This document shows positions 1 through 9,249 of a DNA stretch of 64,000 bases, in pieces. Positions within the stretch are counted from its first letter, which is position 1, and each line of letters begins with the position of its first letter. Made by a program: the position numbers and the translations under genes. Below the pieces are notes generated by a model. The model ran no database searches. It had not been told where the DNA came from and was given only the letters and a program-made list of their open reading frames with translations. The DNA comes from Staphylotrichum longicolle (Eukaryota > Ascomycota > Sordariomycetes > Sordariales > Chaetomiaceae), in contig JAHCVI010000003.1 of NCBI GenBank assembly GCA_019096155.1, positions 2,542,001 to 2,606,000 of the forward strand, given 5' to 3'.

Positions 1-250
1 AACCGCCCAACCTACACCTTCACACTCACGCAACACATCCTACGAACCATTTACCTTGAATTCAGACTGCGGCGGCAAGCGTGTCTGTGTAGCTTCATTA
101 CCGGCGTTTTGGAAGAGGGGCAGGGACGGTCAATGGGCATGGTCGGCATCATATCTCAGGTGTAGAAGCTTATTGTACAGAAGAGGTTCGTCAGGTCATA
201 TATTATTTGGTTATTTCGTGCAATGCTTGCGCAGCTCTCCACGGCTTTGA

Positions 251-2241
251 TCACAGGTCGCTTCGTAGGCTTCCCATAAGCAGTGCCTCGACCTTGGCTC
301 CCTTGCGCAGGGGCTCCGGCCCGCTGGGCATGCAGAGCAGTGCGTTCGCCCCCTTCAAACTGCCGACCTTGGAGCTCCTCTGGCCTCCTGTGCTAGTTGC
401 GGACAGCACCCCATCGCTGCCAACAGAGACAATCGCCCGGTGATACTCGGGCCGGACCTTGTCCAGGGGGAAATCGTGGGAGAGAACCACTGGCACCCGC
501 GGCAGCCCCGGCGGCGAGATGCCCGACATCTGGTGCAGTGACGGGAGCACAAACAGGTGGAAGGTCACGAGCGCCGAGGCCGGGTTGCCCGGCAGCGAGA
601 AGATGACCTTGGACACCCTCTCCCCGGCGTTGTCCTTGACCGGCACCGTCGCGAACGTCGTCGGCTTCCCCGGCTTCATCGCCACGCGCCCGAAATGGAT
701 GGTCCCGCCCAGCGCCCGCTCAATCGTCGGCTTCAGCAGGTCCAGCTCCCCCATCGACACCCCTCCCGTGGTAATCACCAGGTCCACCCTCCGCAGCGCG
801 TCTCTCAGCACCTCCTCCAGCGTGCCCGGCTTGTCGCTCGCAATCCCCAAATCCAACACCTCATACCCCGCCTCCCTCGCCGCCGCAATCAGCGTCGGCC
901 GGTTCGTGTCCCGCACCTCGCCCAACCTCAATCCGCCCGCCCGATCATGCTCCACGATCTCGTCCCCCGTCGACAGCACCCCGACCACCGGCCGCGCGTA
1001 CACGGGCACCTCCCCGACCCCGACAGCCGCAAGCAGCCCAATCTCCCCGCCCACCGCCGTCACCTGCTCCCCCTTCCCCAGCACCCGGCTCCCCTCCGCA
1101 ATATCGCTCCCCACCTCCCGGATGTTCTCGCCCTCCCTTACCCCCTCCGCCAGGATCTCCACCTCCTTCTCCTCGGCCCCGTCCTCCGTCTTGGACACCA
1201 GCACCGTGTCCTCCACCATGATCACCGCCGTCGCGCCGGCAGGCAGCGGCGCGCCCGTGGTGATCCGCGCGATCTGCCCCTCCTTTAGCACTTTCTCGTC
1301 CTCCTCGCCGCCGCCGCCGCCGGAGGCGGAAGCGTGCGACACGGCCACAACGGGGTACACGCCGCGCATGTCGCCGCCGGGGGGCACGACGACGGCGTAC
1401 CCGTCGACGATGCTGGCGCGGAAGGCGGGGACCGGGGCAGGGGCGTGGATGTCGGACGCGAGGACGCTGCCGATCAGGGCCGAGGAGACGCGGGCGGTGG
1501 TGGTCGTGGCGGTGGTGGGCTGCGGGGTGTGCGTGGCGATGAGGGCGAGGGCGTCGGAGACGGGGAGCATGGGGTAGGGGGAGGCGCGGTGGCGGCGGGA
1601 GGGGCCGAGGGAGGGGTCGTTGGAGAGTGGAGATTGGGAGGCGGCGTGGGTGATGGGTATGGTGGCTGGGTGGGAGGTTGTTGGGCGCCGGGGGGCACGC
1701 CCGCTTCTAGTTCGAGCTTTTTCACGCCCCCTGAGTGGAGGGCGCGGGAATCGGCGCCTGCGGCTTGGAGGCAAGCGTGGGGCAGGGTCTTGAGAACTGC
1801 CTGCAGGTTCTCCCTTGCGCCTTTGGGAGAGCCGGGGAGCGTGATGATGACGGTCTGGTTCCGAACGCCGGCGACGGGGCGGGACATCATGGCGAAGGGC
1901 GTGACTGCGAGTGAGGATGCGAGCATGCCGTGGACCAGCCCAGGAGCTTGCTTGTGCAGCAGGACCGAGACAGCCTCGGGAGTCTGGTCGGCGACGGCGA
2001 AGCCTGTGCCGCCCGTTGTGATGACCAGGTTGACGGGTTCCGTGGCGTCTGTCCAGAGCGTAATTTGGCGCTGGATTTGAGTGGTGACGTCGCTCACGAT
2101 CTTGGATTCGACGACATCCCAACGGCCCCCGCCTTCCTGCTCGAACACATCGCGAAGTGCGGCGTCGGCGGCGTCAGTGGAGGGGTCCTTTGCTGCGGTT
2201 GTCGAGACGATGAGAATCGCCGCTTTGAGAGGCGCTGACAT
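251..2241 (-). CDS. cnxE: Gephyrin-type molybdopterin adenylyltransferase/molybdenum insertase (MogA-MoeA fusion), frame broken in linker
   Basis: Last steps of molybdenum cofactor synthesis: the N-terminal MogA/G domain adenylylates molybdopterin and the C-terminal MoeA/E domain inserts molybdate. The start is the ATG at 2241 (MSAPLKAAIL). The G domain shows VITTGGTG and LPGSPKGARE; the E domain shows STGDEIV, ITTGGVSMGE, MKPGKPTTF and SLPGNPASA, ending in a TGA at 251. The G-E order is that of gephyrin and fungal CnxE/Nit-9. The two domains lie in different frames. The switch falls in the linker near 1690-1700, at a run of six Gs. I found no GT-AG intron with the right phase: the only nearby acceptor, ending at 1666, fits no donor. 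The span from start to stop is 1991 nt, one base short of a multiple of three, as a single lost base would give. It could be an assembly error or a true frameshift allele. Family is certain; intactness is not. Confidence 0.9.
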
Positions 2242-3160
2242 TGTGAGGGATTCAATGGGCTCTGGACTCCTCGTGCAATATCTGATGGTGAGAAGTACCT
2301 CGAAACAGGCAAGGTGGAAGATGATAGATAAGCTCTCAGTGAAGCTGTCGAATGTGGGGTTGAATGATCCTCGTGGGGTTATGAACTGCCCCACTTCGTA
2401 AGGTACGAGGGATGAGAGAGCAAGCTGCACAGACCATTTCGTTATCCGCTCCGCACCGACGGCAGCCGAGTCCTCCGTCTTGAGGGGCCGGCGTCCGGAG
2501 CCGGCTGCGGCCGGTTCAATATACGGCTTTGGCCCGGCAAGGGTGAATCGTGATACAACCGCCTGAATTTCATAAGTTCCAGTTCTACCGTGAAACGCTG
2601 TCTAAGTCTATGCACCACAACGAGTTGGACATGAGGGCAGCCACTTGTTCTGTCGCCTCGACGTCAACCGGGCATGTACAACCTGCCTCGATGTACCAAC
2701 TACAACCTAAGTCAATGTTGTCTACTTAGACTTTCTCGTTATCGAATAAATCTGATACCGATTTTGGAAGACTACGAGGCTGTTTCACTTCTGAACAGCT
2801 GCAGACGAACTTAACAATCTGAACTTGAACAATTTGAGTGAGCAACATGTGGAGCAGCTAGCTCACCACCGACCACCGAACTCCATCTTGCCATGGAGGC
2901 ACATTAAAAGGGAAGAACTGTCAAAGAGACTCAATACCTGGGTGTGGGAGTCAAGTCAGTTGGGAAGCTGGACATGCCGGTATGTAAGGTACGTTACACA
3001 GTTGTTGTCATGGGAGCTCAGTTACCCACGCTGCCCCACTGCAAGACTGGTGCTCTTATCGATAAAGATCTTGGCGGAACTTTTGAGATGCTCCGTCCAT
3101 GGGCACAACCAACCGAGCTCCGTCAAACATGAAATAAAAAGTGGGAGCCATCCAGTCACC
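2242..3160. other. Divergent intergenic region between cnxE and pop5
   Basis: Shared promoter space for two divergently transcribed genes. I see only short chance reading frames and no recognisable RNA gene or repeat. Confidence 0.6.
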
Positions 3161-3812
3161 ATGGTGCGCCTCAAGGACCGCTACCTTCTGGTAAACATCC
3201 TCTACAGCGATGTCCCGCCGGGCCAGGCAAAGGGTGCGGTGCCGGACCTGCTGCTGTACAACCAGCCAACAACCAGCGAGCTGCGGCCCCATGTCCTGCT
3301 CAAGGCCATCCGCAGCGAAGTGGCCGCCCTCTTTGGCGACTGCGGTTCCGGCGCCGTCGACCGCAGCATTCAAGGTGAGAATCATGAACACTCCTCATTT
3401 TGATCTCTATTCTACATTCATTTGAGACATCAAATGCTGACCGGCTCGCGCAGTAAAATACCTCTCTCCCGCCACGTCCACCTTCATCCTGCGCATCTCA
3501 CGCGCCCACTACCGCCTCGTGTGGGCGGCCCTGGCCTTCATGAACCGCGTGCCGCTCCGCGATGGCCGGCCCTGCGTTTTTCGCGTCGTGCGCGTCAGCG
3601 GCACCATCCGCAAGGTCGAGGAGGAGGCGGTGCGCCGCGCCAAGCTGCTCGTGCTCGCCGCCCGCGATGAGATGGCCGGCAAGGCCTCGTCCGACGCCCT
3701 GGGGGCTCTCCTGCGTAGCGACAACCAGCCCGCTCACAGCGCTGCCGTGGTCGGCGGCGAAGACGTCTCGGGCTCCGAGGCTGGGGACGGCGAGGTGTCC
3801 GATGACGGATGA
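3161..3812 (+). CDS. pop5: Ribonuclease P/MRP protein subunit Pop5
   Basis: Protein subunit of nuclear RNase P (tRNA 5' maturation) and RNase MRP (pre-rRNA processing). There are two exons, 3161-3374 and 3454-3812, with a 79 bp GT-AG intron; the join reads SIQ-VKYLSP. The product is about 190 aa. The N-terminus MVRLKDRYLLVNILY is the Pop5/Rpp14 signature, followed by the family segment TFILRISRAHYRLVWAALAF. The C-terminal tail is acidic and Ser/Gly-rich, as is common in filamentous fungi. The ATG at 3161 is in good context (caccATGG). The gene converges on gpn2 with only 24 bp between the two stop codons. Confidence 0.93.
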
Positions 3813-3836
3813 GTGAAGCTGGGGCCGGGAACGAGT

Positions 3837-5011
3837 TCACTTCTTCTTACGCGCTACCCGTATACCGCTATCTGGAACCGGCGGACGCGACAAGGTGTCG
3901 AGTGCATCGCCATCGCCCGACGCCTCAGCGGCAGCCTCGGCCTGTGCCTCGCGGAGCCGCTCCTGCTCCTCCTCTTCCTTCCGCTCCATCTCGTCGTAAA
4001 ACTCCTTGTTATCGACCCACCGCTCTTGGATGTCCTGGACGTCACCCATCGACGACTCGTTCCGCATCGCCACCTGCCAGATGGTATCGTTTGCCCCTTC
4101 GGCGCTGCCAAACACGTACCCGCCCGCCCTGTCGATGACGCGCAGCAGATGCATCATGCTCTTCTTGTTCTCCACCGCCAGCACCTCGAAACTGACCAAC
4201 CCGAACCGCTCGACAAGATCGGCGATTGCCTGGTTCAGGCGCCCAAACTTCTCGCTCCGCATCGCCGGCGATTCGGCCTCGAGGGACGGCGTGAGATAGG
4301 AGAGGTCTTGCACCTCGGTGTAAAAGTCGAGGTTGAACGGGAGCGGGTCGTACGACGCGAGCTTGTCGATCTTTGTCAGCACGTTGATGTGCGGGAGGTC
4401 CATTTGCAGCATGGCGCGCAGCGCGAGGAGGATGTTGGAGATGTAGAGCGAGGGCTGCGTCAGGCAGAAGCAGTCGGAAAGGTGGACGGCCACGAGCTGG
4501 GGGTTGGTCAGCAACGACGTCCATACAATGAATGGTTCAGGTGGGCAACTCATGCTCCATACCCTGTATCCTAGCTTCTGTAGCCGGTAAAAGATGTTGC
4601 GCAGGGATGTGTGATGGGTATACAGCTCGACTTGGCCGGGGCAGTCGAAGAGGACGTAGTCGTCGCCCAATTCTTTGAGCCCGTTCTCCAGCCACTCGAT
4701 GTTATGTTCCAGCTCCTCCAGAGCGTACAAAATCCCTCCGTTCGGCCCTAGTCGGTCACTTGACATGATCTCTTCGAGGGTGACAAGGTCCCGGATGTCG
4801 AGGGCGCAGGGGTAGTTGGTGTGGTCATTTGCGGGATCGAGGTTGACGACGGAGCATTGCCGCCCTATGGCGCCCATGAACTGGTGCACTTTGAGTCTGT
4901 CAGTTGATTTCACAACTTGGAGGGCAGCGTGGAGAGCCCGAGCTTACTGCCATCGCAATAGGTGCTCTTGCCCGCGCCGGGACTACCGACAACGAGCTGG
5001 CCGAACGGCAT
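3837..5011 (-). CDS. gpn2: GPN-loop GTPase 2
   Basis: Small GTPase of the GPN family, which helps assemble and import RNA polymerase II. Exon 1 is 5011-4948 and exon 2 is 4888-3837, separated by a 59 bp intron; the product is about 371 aa. Exon 1 encodes MPFGQLVVGSPGAGKSTYC with the P-loop at residues 9-16. Exon 2 carries VVNLDPAND (Walker B/G2 region), the diagnostic LGPNGG loop around residues 68-73, FDCPGQVELYTHH (G3) and LTKIDK (G4). The splice acceptor appears to be AAAG, 14 nt past a CAG: only this site restores the family reading (G-MHQFMGAIGR), and a CTGAC branch site lies just upstream. The C-terminus is Glu-rich and ends in basic KKK. Confidence 0.95.
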
Positions 5012-5426
5012 CTCGGAGGATCTGTTGCGCGCTTCGATAAATTATGGGTTATGTCGTGCGATTTGTTGCGTGTCAGAGATTCCAGGTCGTTGCACTATCG
5101 TAGGATCAAAGTGAAGAAGATGAGGTGGGCAGCTTGTCCACCAGTCGATGCACCAAGCGATGAGCGTTACCTTCTCTCAACCCTGTGATGCCCCGCCAAG
5201 TTCAAGTTCCAGGTGGGGGGACGAAGCTGGACCCCACAGCAGCAGCAGCAGCTCCATGTCAGCCTCGACAATTTTAGCGGTGGGACATGGCAGAATTCGA
5301 ACCCTTGTTTACCTTGGCCTTGTTGCCCCAGCTTCGCGCATTGGCTCGAACTCAAGCTCCAAGCTCCCCTCCCGCATCAGTGTTGATCTGCGATTGTCTG
5401 CTTTCCACAGTAGAAACACCACCACT
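5012..5426. other. Divergent promoter region gpn2/bub3
   Basis: About 415 bp between two divergent start codons. No further feature recognised. Confidence 0.6.
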
Positions 5427-6682
5427 ATGGCGCCTGGTACGATTCACTCCTTTCCCACGCTTTGACTCTGTGATAGTGCTAACAGCCTTGCAGCAACACA
5501 ATTTGAGGCGGCGCAACCGCCTACCGACGCCGTCTCCGCCCTCGTCTTCGCCCCCGGCGCATCAAAGCGACTGCTGGTTTCGTCATGGGACAAGAACGTG
5601 TATCTGTACGAGGTTGTCGACGGCGCCGAGGAGGCGAATTTGGTGGGGACCTTTGAGCACCGTGCCCCCGTGCTCGATGTATGCTTCGGCGCGAGTCCGG
5701 ACGAGGCCTACACAGCAGGGATGGATCACCAAGTCAAGAGGTCGGTCTCACGCTCTGCTGGACGCCAAAACACAGGAGGATGAATTGCTGACAGTATTTG
5801 CGATAGGGTTGATCTCGCGACTGGAGAACAAACGACCGTAAGCAAGCATGCAGAACCCGTCCGCTGCGTGGTCTACAGCGCCGAGCACTGTACGCCGACC
5901 CCCTCTCCCCCTTCCCCTTTCGCCAAACCAGATGAGACATATCCACTAACCCTTCTCCCCTTCCAGCTCTCCTCGTCTCCGCCTCCTGGGACAGCACCCT
6001 TCACGTCCACAACACGACCGACCCCTCCCAACCACCCCTCGCCATCCCCCTCCCGGGTAAACCCCACGCCCTCGCCGCGAGCCCGACCAAACTCGTCGTC
6101 GCCATGACCGCCCGCCTCGTGCACATCTACGACCTCCCCACCCTCGCCTCCGCCCTTTCCTCCCCGAACCCGCAGCCCCCGCAGCCCTGGCAGCAGCGCG
6201 AGTCCTCCCTCAAGTTCCTCACCCGCGCCGTGGCCTGCATGCCCAACGACGCCGGCTACGCCACCTCCTCCATCGAGGGCCGCGTCGCGGTCGAGTGGTT
6301 CGAGGACTCGGCCGAGTCCCAGGCGCGCAAGTACGCCTTCAAGTGCCACCGGCAGGCCGCGCCCGAGGAGGAGGGCGGCGGCGACGTCGTGTACCCGGTC
6401 AACGCGCTCGCGTTCCATCCGGTCTACGGCACGTTCGCGTCGGGCGGCGGCGACGGCACCGTCGCGCTGTGGGACGCCGAGGCCAAGCGCCGGATGAGGC
6501 AGTACCAAAAGTTTCCCGAGGCCGTGGCCGCGCTCGGGTTTTCCGGGGACGGCAGGTACCTGGCCATCGGGGTGTGTCCGGGGTTTGAGACGGGTATGGA
6601 GGATTATAGCGGGGAGGGGAGGACCAAGATCTTCATTCGCGAGCTGGGCGAGACGGAGGCCAAGGGCAAGGGGGCGAAGTGA
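5427..6682 (+). CDS. bub3: Mitotic checkpoint WD40 protein Bub3
   Basis: Kinetochore WD40 protein that recruits Bub1/Mad3 to phosphorylated Spc105/KNL1 in the spindle checkpoint. Four coding exons: 5427-5436, 5494-5740, 5807-5889 and 5967-6682, all with GT-AG introns; the product is about 351 aa, the usual length. The first coding exon is only 10 nt (MAP plus one base). Diagnostic stretches are SSWDKNVYLYEV, VDLATGEQ, SSIEGRVAVEWF (the Bub3 hallmark) and VYPVNALAFHP followed by SGGGDGTVALWD. The start is fixed by frame and by the in-frame splice to ATQFEAAQPP. Confidence 0.95.
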
Positions 6683-7025
6683 GTGTGTTGACTCGAGTGT
6701 GATTGCTTGTATGGGTATAAAAGAGGGTTGGGGGGGTTCTGGCGTTGGGATGGGGAAACTCTACGCTTCCTTTCTGTTTGTTTTTATGCGAGTGAATCAT
6801 TTGTGGTGGTACGTGATTGATATTGTAGAGACTTGCTACTACTGGGAGTGAGCGAAGAAACAGATGGCATGGAGGGCATTGGCCCGGATTCTCAAAGCCT
6901 TCAGCAATGGTGTATAATGGCTCCTTGATCTTCCCAAGATGGTTCCCAGCACGTGTCGACTTGGCAATCCTGCAGTGCCCACCCCCGATCAAGCCCCGTC
7001 TTCCATCTTAAGGGAACCCGGCCGG
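6683..7025. other. 3' flanks of bub3 and the 7.0-8.4 kb gene
   Basis: Convergent intergenic region of about 340 bp. No gene or RNA recognised. Confidence 0.5.
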
Positions 7026-8426
7026 TCATTGCGTGTTGACTCTCCGAAAGACCCTTCCAGACGGGACCCCTTTCTCGTTTCCAGCAGCACGTCGAGCAGG
7101 TGATTCAGGGGAGACGGATTGTGCCCTGATTCTAAGCTGCTGCGGTGGAGTGACAGAAACATGGCTTCCAAAGCTATCTTGTCCCTCTCCTGGTGGTCTG
7201 CGTTGGTGTGGCAGGGTCGGGTCCCTGTTCCCGGTGATGTCGTCGCTTCGTTCAATGACAATCATGTCCACCTCGTCATGGTCGTCGTTCGGAATACTCC
7301 GGCGTGTGGTGTCTGGATGTAGCGGCCTGGGCTTAGGGATGGCATCCCAAACTTGGGTCTCCTGGTTTTTGGCGACCGCTGCCCCCTGAATCGTCGCGGC
7401 CGCAGTTCTTTCACGAGTTTCGTGAACTGCGGAAGTGCCTTTCTTCGCCTGGTCTGAACCCACCGCTGCGGGCTTAGATTGTTGGTTGGGGTCCATTGGC
7501 GCCAGAGGACGGCGGGCCTTCTTCTTCGAGGCCGATGCAAAGGAGTTATCGTCAAGGCTTACCCTCCGAGAGCCCCGTCTTTTCTTGATAGGAGGCGGCT
7601 CTGACTGCGTCAGGTCGAGGACTCCAACGTGAAAACTAGTTATTGACTGCTTGCCGGCCCGGGTCAAAAAATTTGAGCCATTTGGTCTGGCTTCGCGGCC
7701 TGAGAAGCCGTCGCCTGGCTGGTATCGGAATGTGGTCGGCGTTTTCTCGGATTGCGGGATGCTCTTCAGCTGCTTGTAGCCCTTTGATTCCGTCTTGTCA
7801 AAGATGAGGAACGGGCGTTTTCGAAGACTTCTTGTTCCGTTGGCGGTCCGTCTGTCGTGTTTGGGATTGTAGCCGAGGGGTCGCTGGGAGAGGGTGATTA
7901 GGTCATCTTCGTCGTCGTCTTCATTTTCCGCTCCTGGATTTCCGTCCTCAGATTCCAATGATGCTTGTGAGAATGTAGGCGGAGAAACCGGTGAGGTGAC
8001 TAGGAAAGTCGAGGTTAAACTCAAAATCCTGCAAGTTACGCAATGAACTGGGAGCATACTCTCTTCTCCTGATTTTGTAGCGGAGGGATTGCTTTTTTTC
8101 TGAGCTCGCACACGATCGGGATTACCAGCTTCATCATGGACTTCAAGCGAATGAAGGTTCTCAGCTGCAATTGTCTTGTCTGCTCGGTGTGTGACTGCTG
8201 ATTCATCACTGACAGGTCTCAGCTCCCAGCTGTTTGACTTGCCGACACGGAATCGCTGAAGCCTGACACCAGTGTTGGCAGGAATGGGTGTGTCTGATGT
8301 CGGTTTGAGCGCAGGGAGCGAGCGGGCCCGACTGTTCTTCCCTTTGTGAGAATATGTGCGTGATGCTTTGGTTCGGGGGGCAGTTGCAAACAACCCACCC
8401 AACTTTGGGGCTTGGTCTGATGCCAT
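7026..8426 (-). CDS. Uncharacterised basic, low-complexity protein
   Basis: An open frame of about 466 codons from the ATG at 8426 (MASDQAPKLGG). I do not recognise the family. The protein is rich in Ser, Pro, Lys and Arg, with basic patches (KKRRGSRR, SKKKARRP) that could be nuclear localisation signals, and an acidic run ENEDDDEDD. No folded domain is evident, so it is probably largely disordered. A hydrophobic segment in the middle (CRILSLTSTFLV) is out of character and is encoded by 8059-8000, which begins GTATG, ends CTAG and is exactly 60 nt: a likely intron whose retention keeps the frame. A separate 92-codon frame at 8438-8716, protein-like in composition, may be an upstream exon, so the 5' end is open. 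Absence of stops over 1.4 kb supports a real gene. Confidence 0.55.
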   Translation of the reverse strand: MASDQAPKLGGLFATAPRTKASRTYSHKGKNSRARSLPALKPTSDTPIPANTGVRLQRFRVGKSNSWELRPVSDESAVTHRADKTIAAENLHSLEVHDEAGNPDRVRAQKKSNPSATKSGEESMLPVHCVTCRILSLTSTFLVTSPVSPPTFSQASLESEDGNPGAENEDDDEDDLITLSQRPLGYNPKHDRRTANGTRSLRKRPFLIFDKTESKGYKQLKSIPQSEKTPTTFRYQPGDGFSGREARPNGSNFLTRAGKQSITSFHVGVLDLTQSEPPPIKKRRGSRRVSLDDNSFASASKKKARRPLAPMDPNQQSKPAAVGSDQAKKGTSAVHETRERTAAATIQGAAVAKNQETQVWDAIPKPRPLHPDTTRRSIPNDDHDEVDMIVIERSDDITGNRDPTLPHQRRPPGEGQDSFGSHVSVTPPQQLRIRAQSVSPESPARRAAGNEKGVPSGRVFRRVNTQ

Positions 8427-9249
8427 TCTGGACACGTTCAAAATGTCGTTCTGGGTTTGATTTCTTGAAAGAATGCCTGGCTCAGTCGCCGAGCAATGGC
8501 TTTTGCGAGTGTGTTTCTTCGATAAGTTTGCAACCTGAAGCTCTCAGATAATTCAAGTTCCCAGCTACCTATGTTGTTGCTCTTGTATTGAGGCAAGTCC
8601 AACCTATAGGGATTTCTGTTCCCTAAAGGCAAGCGCCATGGCCCATGGACTTCCACATCGTGCTCTTGGAAAGAGCAACCAAACGGGCCAGAGTTACCTG
8701 AGGCTCGATAGGACATTTTGGCGCAGACAAGAATGTCCTGGCCATTTTGTTACTCAGCAACGGGTAGAATACCTTCGTTCTTTGGTCCCCATCCATCGAA
8801 GTTGATGGGAGGGGATTGTATCTCGAGTTGGCCTCAAATCAAGCAAGAGGGACGCATCAAGCCCGGAACTTAGGATCAAAAGAGCCAACAGCAACGTAAT
8901 GCTTGATCCACCGCTTAGCCCAGCAAAATCGACGCGCAACACAAGCTTGCTTCCCGTCAGCCTGGAAGCACTCTGTGTGGCGTGACACGGCGTCTCTTGT
9001 GGGCTCTTAAGAAGAGTTGCCCCTTTCGGGAGTCTCCCTCCTTCCCATTGGCCTGCTCACTGCGGACGCGTTCACCAGGATGGTGGGACCAAACTCGAGC
9101 CCAACTTCGAATGGCGACTTTGGTCATGTTTTCCAGCTCTAGATCCCACCCACCCGCTATCCCGGACATTCCGACTCATATCCATACACATACAGGCACG
9201 CTTCATACTATATACACGGCAACTCTTCCGTCGGTGACACTACAGCGTC
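8427..9249. other. Intergenic region upstream of the 7.0-8.4 kb gene and downstream of mdv1
   Basis: Contains the 92-codon minus-strand frame at 8438-8716 mentioned with the neighbouring gene; otherwise I see nothing. Confidence 0.4.

Noticed and set aside
459..1577. Long plus-strand open frame (372 codons) across the cnxE region
   Set aside because: It is antisense to the conserved MoeA domain; its Pro/Ser-rich product is a shadow of GC-rich coding sequence.
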